Origin: CAXMPK01 sp964195405
GTDB taxonomy: Bacteria > Actinomycetota > Acidimicrobiia > Spongiisociales > ZC4RG35
Length of the DNA: 16,962 bases
Direction of reading: 5' to 3'
Assembly: GCA_964195405.1 (NCBI GenBank)
Contig: CAXMPK010000072.1
Coordinates: 1-16,962, forward strand
Part shown: positions 1 through 6,222 of the stretch, piece by piece
Numbering within the stretch: position 1 is the stretch's first letter
How the letters are laid out: every line of letters starts with the position of its first letter
Program-made: the position numbers and the translations under genes
The notes under the pieces: generated by a model
Databases searched by the model: none
Told to the model about the DNA's origin: nothing
The model's input: only the letters and a program-made list of their open reading frames with translations

Positions 1-1
1 A

Positions 2-418
2 TTCGCTGCCGTTCTCGATATAAACCTCGGTGCGGCCTACCGACTAACCACCGCCCTCGCCGACCGCATGACAGAAGGAGGGGCCATCGTCAACATCGCG
101 TCTCGCGCCTATCTGGGGAATTTCGGGCAGTTCAACTACTCGATGTCCAAGGGTGGCGTGGTCGGTCTCACCCGAGCGATGGCTCTATCCCTGGCGCCAA
201 ACGTTCGGGTCAACGCCGTCGCCCCCGGCCTGATCGGCACCGAAATGGCCATGGCCATACCTGATGATGTATTGGACAAGATGATCTCGAAAATCCCGCT
301 CGATCGGATGGGCTCACCTGAAGAGATTGCCAACGTCGTTTGGTTCTTGCTCACGCCACTTTCGTCTTACATCACGGGACATGTTGTTGTGGTCGGAGGC
401 GGTCGCTCCTTGTCTTGA
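2..418 (+). CDS. SDR-family oxidoreductase (FabG-like), 5' truncated by window edge
   Basis: The open frame runs in from the left edge, so the N-terminal NAD(P)-binding half (TGxxxGxG region) lies outside. The visible part carries the classical SDR active-site order: the DINLG element with the tetrad Asn, the NIAS strand with the catalytic Ser, and YSMSK (YxxxK) with catalytic Tyr and Lys. The PGLIGTEM loop and a C-terminal GGG segment typical of FabG-like SDRs follow. Such enzymes reduce or oxidise 3-oxoacyl-CoA/ACP or other alcohols with NAD(P)H in the cytosol. The exact substrate cannot be read from the sequence. The neighbouring MaoC hydratase and acyl-CoA carboxylase suggest an acyl-CoA substrate, which is inference. 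It ends 17 nt before the convergent MaoC gene, with no obvious terminator between them. Confidence 0.87.
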   Translation, partial: FAAVLDINLGAAYRLTTALADRMTEGGAIVNIASRAYLGNFGQFNYSMSKGGVVGLTRAMALSLAPNVRVNAVAPGLIGTEMAMAIPDDVLDKMISKIPLDRMGSPEEIANVVWFLLTPLSSYITGHVVVVGGGRSLS

Positions 419-435
419 CACATCCACTCAGCAGA

Positions 436-885
436 TCAGTAGTAGAGGCGGACCAGTGTCTCGGCGACCATCGCCGGCTTCTCCTGGTCCTCGATCTCCA
501 TCGTCACTGTTCGCTTGATCTGGATGCCACCGGCCACTTCATTGACATCGGTGATGGCAACCCGTGCCCTGATCCGTGAACCCACCGGAACCGGGGCAGG
601 AAAACGGATTCGGTCCGATCCGTAGTTGATTCCCATCATCGGATTGCCCACCGGCATCTCGACCTCCGACGCCAGAGGCACCACCAGCGCCAGTGTGAGA
701 TAACCGTGAGCGATCGTCCCCCCAAAGGGGGTCTGCGCGGCCAGTTCTGGATTGACGTGGATGAACTGGTGGTCATTGGTGGCTTCAGCAAATGCGTCGA
801 CCCGCCCCTGGGTGATCTCCAACCAATCCGATGTGCCGATTTCGGTCCCGACAAGTGCGGTGAGGTCGCTAAGAGCTTGTTTCAT
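436..885 (-). CDS. MaoC-family (R)-specific enoyl-CoA hydratase
   Basis: This 149-residue single hot-dog protein has the hydratase-2 signature: an Asp and a His five residues later in NDHQFIH, followed by the GGTIAHGYLTL helix segment. Asp and His are the catalytic pair in this family, which hydrates trans-2-enoyl-CoA to (R)-3-hydroxyacyl-CoA. Length and motifs resemble the single-domain mycobacterial hydratases of the Rv0130 type, from memory. The ATG at 885 is preceded by GAGG only 3 nt away, so the ribosome site is cramped. A six-codon upstream ORF (902-882) ends in an ATGA overlap with this start. The gene is divergent from the ferredoxin across 56 bp and convergent with the SDR. Substrate chain length is unknown. 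Confidence 0.9.
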   Translation of the reverse strand: MKQALSDLTALVGTEIGTSDWLEITQGRVDAFAEATNDHQFIHVNPELAAQTPFGGTIAHGYLTLALVVPLASEVEMPVGNPMMGINYGSDRIRFPAPVPVGSRIRARVAITDVNEVAGGIQIKRTVTMEIEDQEKPAMVAETLVRLYY

Positions 886-905
886 GACCTCGATTCTGTC
901 ATGAG

Positions 906-941
906 TTGAGTAGTCGAGCGCAAGTCATCTAAAATACAATT
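906..941 (+). promoter_or_regulatory. Promoter of the ferredoxin gene (-35/-10, probably leaderless)
   Basis: TTGAGT at 906-911 and TAAAAT at 930-935 are separated by 18 bp, a good sigma-70/SigA-type pair. The -10 box ends 6 nt before the ATG at 942, so transcription should begin at or next to the start codon. No Shine-Dalgarno sequence is visible. The start site is inferred from spacing. Confidence 0.65.
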
Positions 942-1247
942 ATGGCGGAAGCAACCAAGCTCATGGTTTGGATCGATCAAGACCTCTGCACAGGTGACGG
1001 AATCTGTGAAGAGATAAGCCCCGACGTCTTCGTGGGACGCGACGACGGTCTTTGGGTCGTGAAAGAGGAATCCAAGTATTTTGGCGACACGGTTGTATTC
1101 GATGGCGAGCAGGCGCCCGACGGTGCACGCGGCCTGGCTCGCGTCCCCGATTCTCAGATCGAGGATGTCATCGAATCAGCTGAGGAATGCCCGGGTGAGT
1201 GCATAATGATCGAGCCGTATCAGGAGTCAGCGGTCCACTCGAGCTAG
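942..1247 (+). CDS. Small [3Fe-4S]/[4Fe-4S]-type ferredoxin
   Basis: This 101-residue acidic protein begins with a strand and the cluster motif Cys16-x5-Cys22 (CTGDGIC), followed by the PDVF segment typical of actinobacterial ferredoxins that serve cytochrome P450s and other oxygenases. The closing cluster motif is Cys83-Pro, with an extra Cys87 (CPGEC). The gap in the first motif, where a second Cys would sit, favours a [3Fe-4S] cluster. Cys87 could be a spare ligand. The region between the motifs (about residues 40-70) is longer than in the shortest family members. It acts as a soluble one-electron carrier; the partner is not identifiable, since no P450, reductase or oxygenase is in the window. 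A strong leaderless-type promoter precedes it. Its stop codon overlaps a CRP-like site. Confidence 0.88.
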   Translation: MAEATKLMVWIDQDLCTGDGICEEISPDVFVGRDDGLWVVKEESKYFGDTVVFDGEQAPDGARGLARVPDSQIEDVIESAEECPGECIMIEPYQESAVHSS

Positions 1248-1261
1248 TGATCACGGTCACA
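1246..1261. promoter_or_regulatory. Candidate CRP/FNR-family operator
   Basis: The sequence AGTGATCACGGTCACA matches the CRP consensus TGTGA-N6-TCACA at nine of ten defined positions, missing only the first T. It overlaps the ferredoxin stop codon. Its centre lies about 76 bp upstream of the carboxylase start codon. That promoter has a -10-like box but no recognisable -35, as expected for activator-dependent promoters. A nucleotide cyclase is encoded 4 kb downstream. Binding is inferred only. Confidence 0.5.
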
Positions 1262-1290
1262 ATTCTGCACTCCTCCGAGACGACATCGCC

Positions 1291-1310
1291 CTGCCGGGGT
1301 GACTCGGCAG
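1291..1310. promoter_or_regulatory. Dyad CTGCCG-N8-CGGCAG, candidate operator
   Basis: Perfect 6-bp inverted repeat with an 8-bp spacer, lying just upstream of the -10-like TACTCT of the carboxylase operon and covering the position where a -35 box would be. The placement suits a repressor. No regulator family can be assigned. Confidence 0.35.
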
Positions 1311-1315
1311 ACAAC

Positions 1316-1321
1316 TACTCT
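1316..1321 (+). promoter_or_regulatory. -10-like box (TACTCT) of the acyl-CoA carboxylase operon
   Basis: A TANNNT hexamer ends 8 nt before the ATG at 1330. No Shine-Dalgarno sequence lies between, consistent with a leaderless or near-leaderless transcript. No good -35 is found at the expected distance. Confidence 0.4.
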
Positions 1322-1329
1322 CGTTAGCC

Positions 1330-2928
1330 ATGCAAACATTGGGAACGCGTCTCGACACGCGCTCCGAGGAGTATCAAGCCAACCGGGTCGTGATGGAGGA
1401 GAAACTCGCCGAGTTCGAGGCGCTTCAGGACCAAGCCCGTGAGGGCGGCGGCGAGAAGTACATCGAGCGTCACAGACAGCGGGGCAAGCTTCTCGCAAGG
1501 GAGCGCATCGAGCTCCTGATTGACCGCGATTCGCATTTTCTCGAGCTGTCCACCCTCGCAGCGTGGGGATCGGACAAGCCGCTCGGCGGCAATGTCGTCA
1601 CAGGGATTGGTGTGATCAACGGTGTCGAATGCGCAATTCTCGCCAACGATCCAACAAGCCAGGCTGGGGTCTTCAACCGGTTCACTCTGGCCAAATCACT
1701 CCGGATCATGGACATCGCGATGGAGAATCGTCTGCCGCTGATCAACCTCGTCGAGTCGGGTGGCGCCGATCTCCCCGACCAAGCCGACGTTTTTTTGGTC
1801 GGAGGGAAGTGGTTCCGAAATCTCACACGGCTTTCCAAAGCCGGCATCCCCACGGTCTCGCTGGTCTTTGGCAGCTCCACTGCTGGTGGCGCCTACTTCC
1901 CAGCCATGTGTGACTACGCGGTGATGGTGAAGGATCAAGCCAAGGTGTTTCTCGGGGGCCCGCCTCTCGTCAAAATGGCAACGGGAGAGGAGTCGACCGA
2001 AGAAGAGCTCGGGGGCGCCGAAATGCACTCCAAGATCTCCGGCCTTTCCGACTATTTCGCTGAATCTGAACACGAGGCGATCCGCATGGGCCGCGACATC
2101 GTCGATCATTTCAACTGGCGCAAACACGGCTACGGGCCGACGAAGCCTGCTGACGATCCGGTACACGACATCGACGAGATTCTCGGCGTGATCCCATCCG
2201 ACCTTCGCATCCCTTTCGACATGCGGGAGATCCTCAACCGTGTTCTCGATGGGTCCCGGTTCGAGGAGTACAAGGCGGTATACGGAACCTCAATCCTGAA
2301 CGGCTGGGGATCGATCCATGGATACCCGATTGGTGTCGTGGCCAACCAACAGGGTGTGATCTTCTCCGAGGAAGCACAGAAAACAACAGAGTTCATCCAA
2401 CTCTGCAACCGGTACGACACTCCGCTCCTCTTCATCCACAACACCACCGGATACATGGTGGGCAAGGGTTACGAGCAACGCGGGATTATCAAAGACGGCG
2501 CCAAAATGGTCAACGCCGTCGCCAACTCCGAAGTCCCCCACATCTCATTGATGGCCGGCGTCTCCTACGGCGCCGGCAACTACGGAATGTCCGGCCGGGC
2601 CTACGAGCCGCGGTTTGTGTTCGGCTACCCCAACCACAAAGTCGCGGTGATGGGTTCGAAACAGCTGGCGGGCGTCATGTCGATCGTCGCCAGACAATCT
2701 GCCGAATCGAGAGGCATCGACTTCGACGAGGATGCTGACGCTGATCGCAGCGCCGAGCTGGTCAAGATGATGGAGGAGTCTGAGCAGGCCTACTTCTCGA
2801 CGGCTCGTGTTCGTGATGATGGCCTTATCGATCCACGCCACACACGTCCGACGCTCGGGATTGCCCTTTCAGCGATCCACTCCGGTCCTGTCGAAGGTAC
2901 CGATCGCTTCGGCGTCTTCAGGATGTGA
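1330..2928 (+). CDS. Acyl-CoA carboxylase carboxyltransferase (beta) subunit, methylcrotonyl-CoA carboxylase-like
   Basis: This 532-residue protein, the usual length for the family, has both crotonase-like halves. The N-terminal half has the oxyanion-forming GSSTAGGAY (about 181-189) and GGPPLVKMATGE (about 209-220). The GPPLV wording and the preceding ESGGADLPDQADVF resemble methylcrotonyl-CoA or geranyl-CoA carboxylase beta subunits more than the propionyl-CoA type, which has GPDVI. The C-terminal half has the HNTTGYMVG and AGVSYGAGNYGM motifs. It transfers carboxyl groups from carboxybiotin to an acyl-CoA. Together with the next gene it forms the complete enzyme. Leucine or isoprenoid degradation is the likeliest role, but the companion enzymes (isovaleryl-CoA dehydrogenase, methylglutaconyl-CoA hydratase, HMG-CoA lyase) are not in the window, so the substrate remains open. 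Confidence 0.9.
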   Translation: MQTLGTRLDTRSEEYQANRVVMEEKLAEFEALQDQAREGGGEKYIERHRQRGKLLARERIELLIDRDSHFLELSTLAAWGSDKPLGGNVVTGIGVINGVECAILANDPTSQAGVFNRFTLAKSLRIMDIAMENRLPLINLVESGGADLPDQADVFLVGGKWFRNLTRLSKAGIPTVSLVFGSSTAGGAYFPAMCDYAVMVKDQAKVFLGGPPLVKMATGEESTEEELGGAEMHSKISGLSDYFAESEHEAIRMGRDIVDHFNWRKHGYGPTKPADDPVHDIDEILGVIPSDLRIPFDMREILNRVLDGSRFEEYKAVYGTSILNGWGSIHGYPIGVVANQQGVIFSEEAQKTTEFIQLCNRYDTPLLFIHNTTGYMVGKGYEQRGIIKDGAKMVNAVANSEVPHISLMAGVSYGAGNYGMSGRAYEPRFVFGYPNHKVAVMGSKQLAGVMSIVARQSAESRGIDFDEDADADRSAELVKMMEESEQAYFSTARVRDDGLIDPRHTRPTLGIALSAIHSGPVEGTDRFGVFRM

Positions 2929-2929
2929 C

Positions 2930-4861
2930 ATGAGCATTGCGAAGGTCCTCGTGGCCAACCGGGGCGAAATCGCAAGAAGGGTCTTTCGTACCTGCCGGAA
3001 CATGGGGATCTCCACGGTTGCGATCTTTTCAGAGCCCGACAGCGGTGAGCCCCACATGATGGAGGCAGACGAAGCGGTGCTCTTGAGCGGGGCAGCCCCC
3101 GCCGACACGTATCTCAACATCGAGGCGGTCTTGGCGGCAGCCCAAGAGACGGGCGCCGACGCCATCCATCCCGGATACGGGTTCCTCGCAGAGAACTCTG
3201 GATTTGCCCAGGCAGTGATCGACGCCGGATTGACCTGGATCGGACCTTCTCCTGAATCGATCGAGATCATGGGTTCGAAAATCGAGTCGAAACGACTCAT
3301 GGACAAGATCGGAGTCCCAACGCTCCACAGTGTTGCCGTCAACTCGGTCGAGAAGATCGGGTTTCCGGTCCTGGTCAAGGCCTCCGCCGGCGGTGGGGGC
3401 AAGGGGATGCGGGTCGTGCGTGACGCCAACGACCTGGCAGCAGCCATTGAAGCTGCTCGCCGGGAGGCAGCCGGAGCGTTCGGTGATGACGCGGTCTTCT
3501 TGGAGGAATACCTCGACGCTCCCCGACACATCGAGATCCAAGTGTTCGGCGACACTCACGGCCGCGTCATCTCTTTGTTCGAACGTGAATGTTCCATCCA
3601 ACGTCGACATCAGAAGATCATCGAAGAATCTCCCTCACCGGGCATCGACGAGAAGACACGCGAAGCGATGGGAGAGGTAGCTGTCGAAGCCGCAAGAGCC
3701 GTCGCATACGTGGGCGCCGGAACTGTCGAATTCCTCCACCAGGACGGGCACTTCTTCTTCCTCGAGATGAACACTCGGCTCCAGGTCGAGCACCCTGTCA
3801 CCGAGATGGTGACCGGCCTCGATCTTGTTCGTATGCAGATCGAGATCGCAGATGGCGGTCGTCTACCCGAGCAGCAACCAACAATGACGGGTCATGCAAT
3901 CGAGGCTCGTCTCTACGCCGAGGATCCACTAAATGACTTCCTCCCAGTTACTGGCCGCATTCACCGATTCCGGTTCTCGGACAGGGAGGGGCTGCGAGTC
4001 GACTCCGGCGTCGACGACGGGTCGGAGGTATCGGTGCATTACGACCCTCTTATCGCCAAGGTCATCTACCACTCGGCGACTAGACAGGGGGCGGCGGAAG
4101 GTCTGGCAACCGCACTGCGGCAGGCTCACATTCACGGGTCCACCACCAATCGCGCTCTGCTCACCAGGGTCTTGGAATCAGCCGAGTTCCTCTCAGGGGA
4201 GACGGACACCCACTTTCTGGAACGGCACGATCTCGAGAGTCTGGCTCGTCCGCTGTCGGACGAGCGAAACGAGCGCTTGGCCGCGATTGCAGCGGCGCTG
4301 GCTGACCAGGCCCACGAACGGTCCCAGGTAATGGTGCTGCCAACAATTGGCTCAGGATGGCGTAACTCTCCAAGTCAGCTTCAAAGGAGGTCGTTCTCCG
4401 GGAGTCATGGAGCCCACGAGGTGGCCTATTCGCTGAGCCCGTCAGGATTCGATGTCGAAGGGCTCGGATCGGTCCGGGTTGTCCGGGAGGAGCCCCACCG
4501 GGCTTCGTTCACAGTCGACCACGCTGACTATCACTATGAAGTGGCACGGTACGGAGAGGAGCGTTTCATCGACTCTGCGACCGGCCCGACACATCTGACC
4601 ACAATCCCCCGATTTTCTTCTACCGGGGCAAACGAAGACGTCGGCTCGCTCCATTCGCCGATGCCGGGGAACGTCATCCGGGTCGAAGTGGCTACCGGAG
4701 ACGAGGTTGCCGAGGGACAGGTATTGGTTGTCCTCGAAGCGATGAAGATGGAACACACTCTTCGCTCACCACACGACGGCACAGTCACCGAAGTCAGATA
4801 CGAACCGGGGGATCAGGTCGAGGCGGACGCCATCCTCATCGTCGTCGAAGCAGCCGGCTAA
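2930..4861 (+). CDS. Acyl-CoA carboxylase alpha subunit: biotin carboxylase with fused BCCP
   Basis: The 643-residue product has a biotin-carboxylase N-domain (KVLVANRGEIARR at the start), an ATP-grasp domain with the glycine-rich loop KASAGGGGKGM (about 150-160), FERECSIQRRHQK and the EMNTRLQVEHPVTE catalytic stretch. A less conserved linker (about 450-570) follows, then a C-terminal biotinyl domain with EAMKMEH, where Lys606 is the biotinylation site. It carboxylates biotin with ATP and bicarbonate for the upstream beta subunit. The frame is open further upstream (to 2807), but the ATG at 2930 is chosen because it lies 1 nt after the beta-subunit stop, has AGGA at 2920-2923, and begins exactly at the family's N-terminus. 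The two genes are a translationally coupled pair. The 3' end overlaps the convergent SnoaL-like gene by 4 bp. Confidence 0.93.
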   Translation: MSIAKVLVANRGEIARRVFRTCRNMGISTVAIFSEPDSGEPHMMEADEAVLLSGAAPADTYLNIEAVLAAAQETGADAIHPGYGFLAENSGFAQAVIDAGLTWIGPSPESIEIMGSKIESKRLMDKIGVPTLHSVAVNSVEKIGFPVLVKASAGGGGKGMRVVRDANDLAAAIEAARREAAGAFGDDAVFLEEYLDAPRHIEIQVFGDTHGRVISLFERECSIQRRHQKIIEESPSPGIDEKTREAMGEVAVEAARAVAYVGAGTVEFLHQDGHFFFLEMNTRLQVEHPVTEMVTGLDLVRMQIEIADGGRLPEQQPTMTGHAIEARLYAEDPLNDFLPVTGRIHRFRFSDREGLRVDSGVDDGSEVSVHYDPLIAKVIYHSATRQGAAEGLATALRQAHIHGSTTNRALLTRVLESAEFLSGETDTHFLERHDLESLARPLSDERNERLAAIAAALADQAHERSQVMVLPTIGSGWRNSPSQLQRRSFSGSHGAHEVAYSLSPSGFDVEGLGSVRVVREEPHRASFTVDHADYHYEVARYGEERFIDSATGPTHLTTIPRFSSTGANEDVGSLHSPMPGNVIRVEVATGDEVAEGQVLVVLEAMKMEHTLRSPHDGTVTEVRYEPGDQVEADAILIVVEAAG

Positions 4862-5301
4862 GACTCGAGCTCCACAAGGTCGGCTCTCCACTCGGGCGGG
4901 TCAAAAGGTTCGCAGAAATAGGTCGTTTCTCGAATCACTTTGCCGCCCTCAATGTCACAAATAGCGGCGAGGTGGAACAACGCCCCGTCGGGATACCTGA
5001 TCTGGCCCTGTAGCGTGAAAGTGTCCGCGCCACCACTCATTGCAAAGATTGGTGGGCCAAAGGGCATCGGTGTTTTCACCTGGGTCACCCTCAGTTTGTC
5101 CCCACCTGAGACTACTCCGGCATCGCCTCCGCTTTGTGGGTACCGCAGGGTGATCTCGACCCAACGGTCATGGCCCCGGACGATCTCACCCGATTGCGGC
5201 CATCGAGCGATGAAGTCGTCATGACGTAGTTCGCCAAGCGCCTCGTAGTCGCCGCTGAAAACGGCTTTCGAGTATCGCTCTGCGATCGTCGGAGCAGTCA
5301 C
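4858..5301 (-). CDS. SnoaL/NTF2-like fold protein, function unknown
   Basis: This 147-residue protein begins with the N-terminal helix and motif typical of NTF2-like/SnoaL proteins (AERYSKAVFSGDYEALGEL, then the DDFIARWP strand and GHDRW). It ends with the ETTYFCEPFDPPEWR strand and tail. The fold is a small cone-shaped alpha+beta barrel, used by ketosteroid-isomerase-like enzymes, polyketide cyclases and ligand-binding proteins. No catalytic Asp/Tyr set can be assigned with confidence, so no reaction is claimed. The start is GTG, 9 nt after the cyclase stop, and a TAAGTT box ends 6 nt before it. It is the last gene of the Kbl-like/cyclase operon. Its stop codon interleaves with the stop of the convergent biotin carboxylase (CTAA). 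Confidence 0.75.
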   Translation of the reverse strand: MTAPTIAERYSKAVFSGDYEALGELRHDDFIARWPQSGEIVRGHDRWVEITLRYPQSGGDAGVVSGGDKLRVTQVKTPMPFGPPIFAMSGGADTFTLQGQIRYPDGALFHLAAICDIEGGKVIRETTYFCEPFDPPEWRADLVELES

Positions 5302-5310
5302 AGTCCTAAC

Positions 5311-6222
5311 TTACGCTTCGCCGAGCACTTCGTGTGCGAGGACCATGCCAGTCTTGCCCCTCAAATCCAGCTCGAATCGTCGTCCGTACTCGATGTGTTG
5401 AGCGGTCAACTCTCGAACCCGCTCCGAGGCCAGAATCGAGGTCCCGGTTTCCTTGTTGGCGGCTTCCAGCCGGCTCGCCACGTTGACCGTGTCACCAATA
5501 ACGGTCTCCCGGGCAGCAGACTCCGCCCCCATTAGGCCAAAGAGGACTTCGCCATAATGGATACCCACCCGGACTCGAAAATCCATCTGATAGATGCGCC
5601 CCAGGTAGTTGGTGAGATCATCGGCAATGGCAAGAATTCCGAGACCGGTACGGACGGCTCCCAGAGCAGGATCCGGTTTGTCTTCGATGCCGAACACAGC
5701 GAGAACCGCGTCTCCTATGTAGTTGTCGACTTGGCCCCCGTTCTCCTCGACAAGGGTGGCCGTGCGGCCGAAGAAACGATTGAGCATGTGCACGACGTCG
5801 TATGCAGGAAGGCTGTCTGCCATCGATGTGTACCCGACAACATCGGTGAACAACACGGCAACTTCGACCTCTCGGCCAACGCGACCGACCATCTTGGGCT
5901 TACCCAGTTGAGAGGCAAGTTCGACATCAGTGGCGTCCAGGACAAGTCGGGCAATCTTGACTGATCCGACCGCGGTGGTCTGACATGCAAGCCGCAGCTC
6001 ATCCGGAAAATCGAGCCGCGAGGCCATTTTCTGCTCTGGCTCCGTTCTCGGAGATAGATGCTCGATACCTTCGGTGACTCGTACCCGGCAAGTCGAGCAA
6101 CGTGCTCGAGCGCCACACAAGTGGGCGATCGGTATGTCAGCAGACACGAGGGATTCGAGAAGGTTCACCTCAGTGTCGAAATGAACCTCGACTTCATCAG
6201 GCCAGACTGATATGTCGGGCAT
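5311..6222 (-). CDS. Class III nucleotide cyclase with N-terminal [2Fe-2S] ferredoxin domain
   Basis: Residues 1-100 are a 2Fe-2S ferredoxin domain with Cys36-x5-Cys42-x2-Cys45 and Cys80 (LACQT). Residues about 118-300 are a class III adenylyl/guanylyl cyclase domain. It has the two metal-binding Asp (Asp127 in FTDVVGYT and Asp171 in YIGDAV) and the transition-state pair Asn247/Arg251 (DTVNVASRL). The purine-selecting Lys, usual before the IGD motif, is Asn167, and the second selectivity position (usually Asp/Thr before TVIGD) appears to be Arg238. Nucleotide preference is therefore uncertain. There are no membrane segments, so it is cytosolic. Ferredoxin-cyclase architectures exist in other bacteria from memory. 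The design suggests cyclic-nucleotide output gated by redox state or cluster integrity (inference). Its ATG overlaps the stop of the upstream PLP enzyme (TGATG), so the two are translationally coupled. Confidence 0.9.
   Translation of the reverse strand: MPDISVWPDEVEVHFDTEVNLLESLVSADIPIAHLCGARARCSTCRVRVTEGIEHLSPRTEPEQKMASRLDFPDELRLACQTTAVGSVKIARLVLDATDVELASQLGKPKMVGRVGREVEVAVLFTDVVGYTSMADSLPAYDVVHMLNRFFGRTATLVEENGGQVDNYIGDAVLAVFGIEDKPDPALGAVRTGLGILAIADDLTNYLGRIYQMDFRVRVGIHYGEVLFGLMGAESAARETVIGDTVNVASRLEAANKETGTSILASERVRELTAQHIEYGRRFELDLRGKTGMVLAHEVLGEA

Noticed and set aside
2807..2929. 41-codon N-terminal extension of the biotin carboxylase
   Set aside because: It lies inside the upstream beta-subunit gene. 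The ATG at 2930 has an AGGA site and matches the family's N-terminus.
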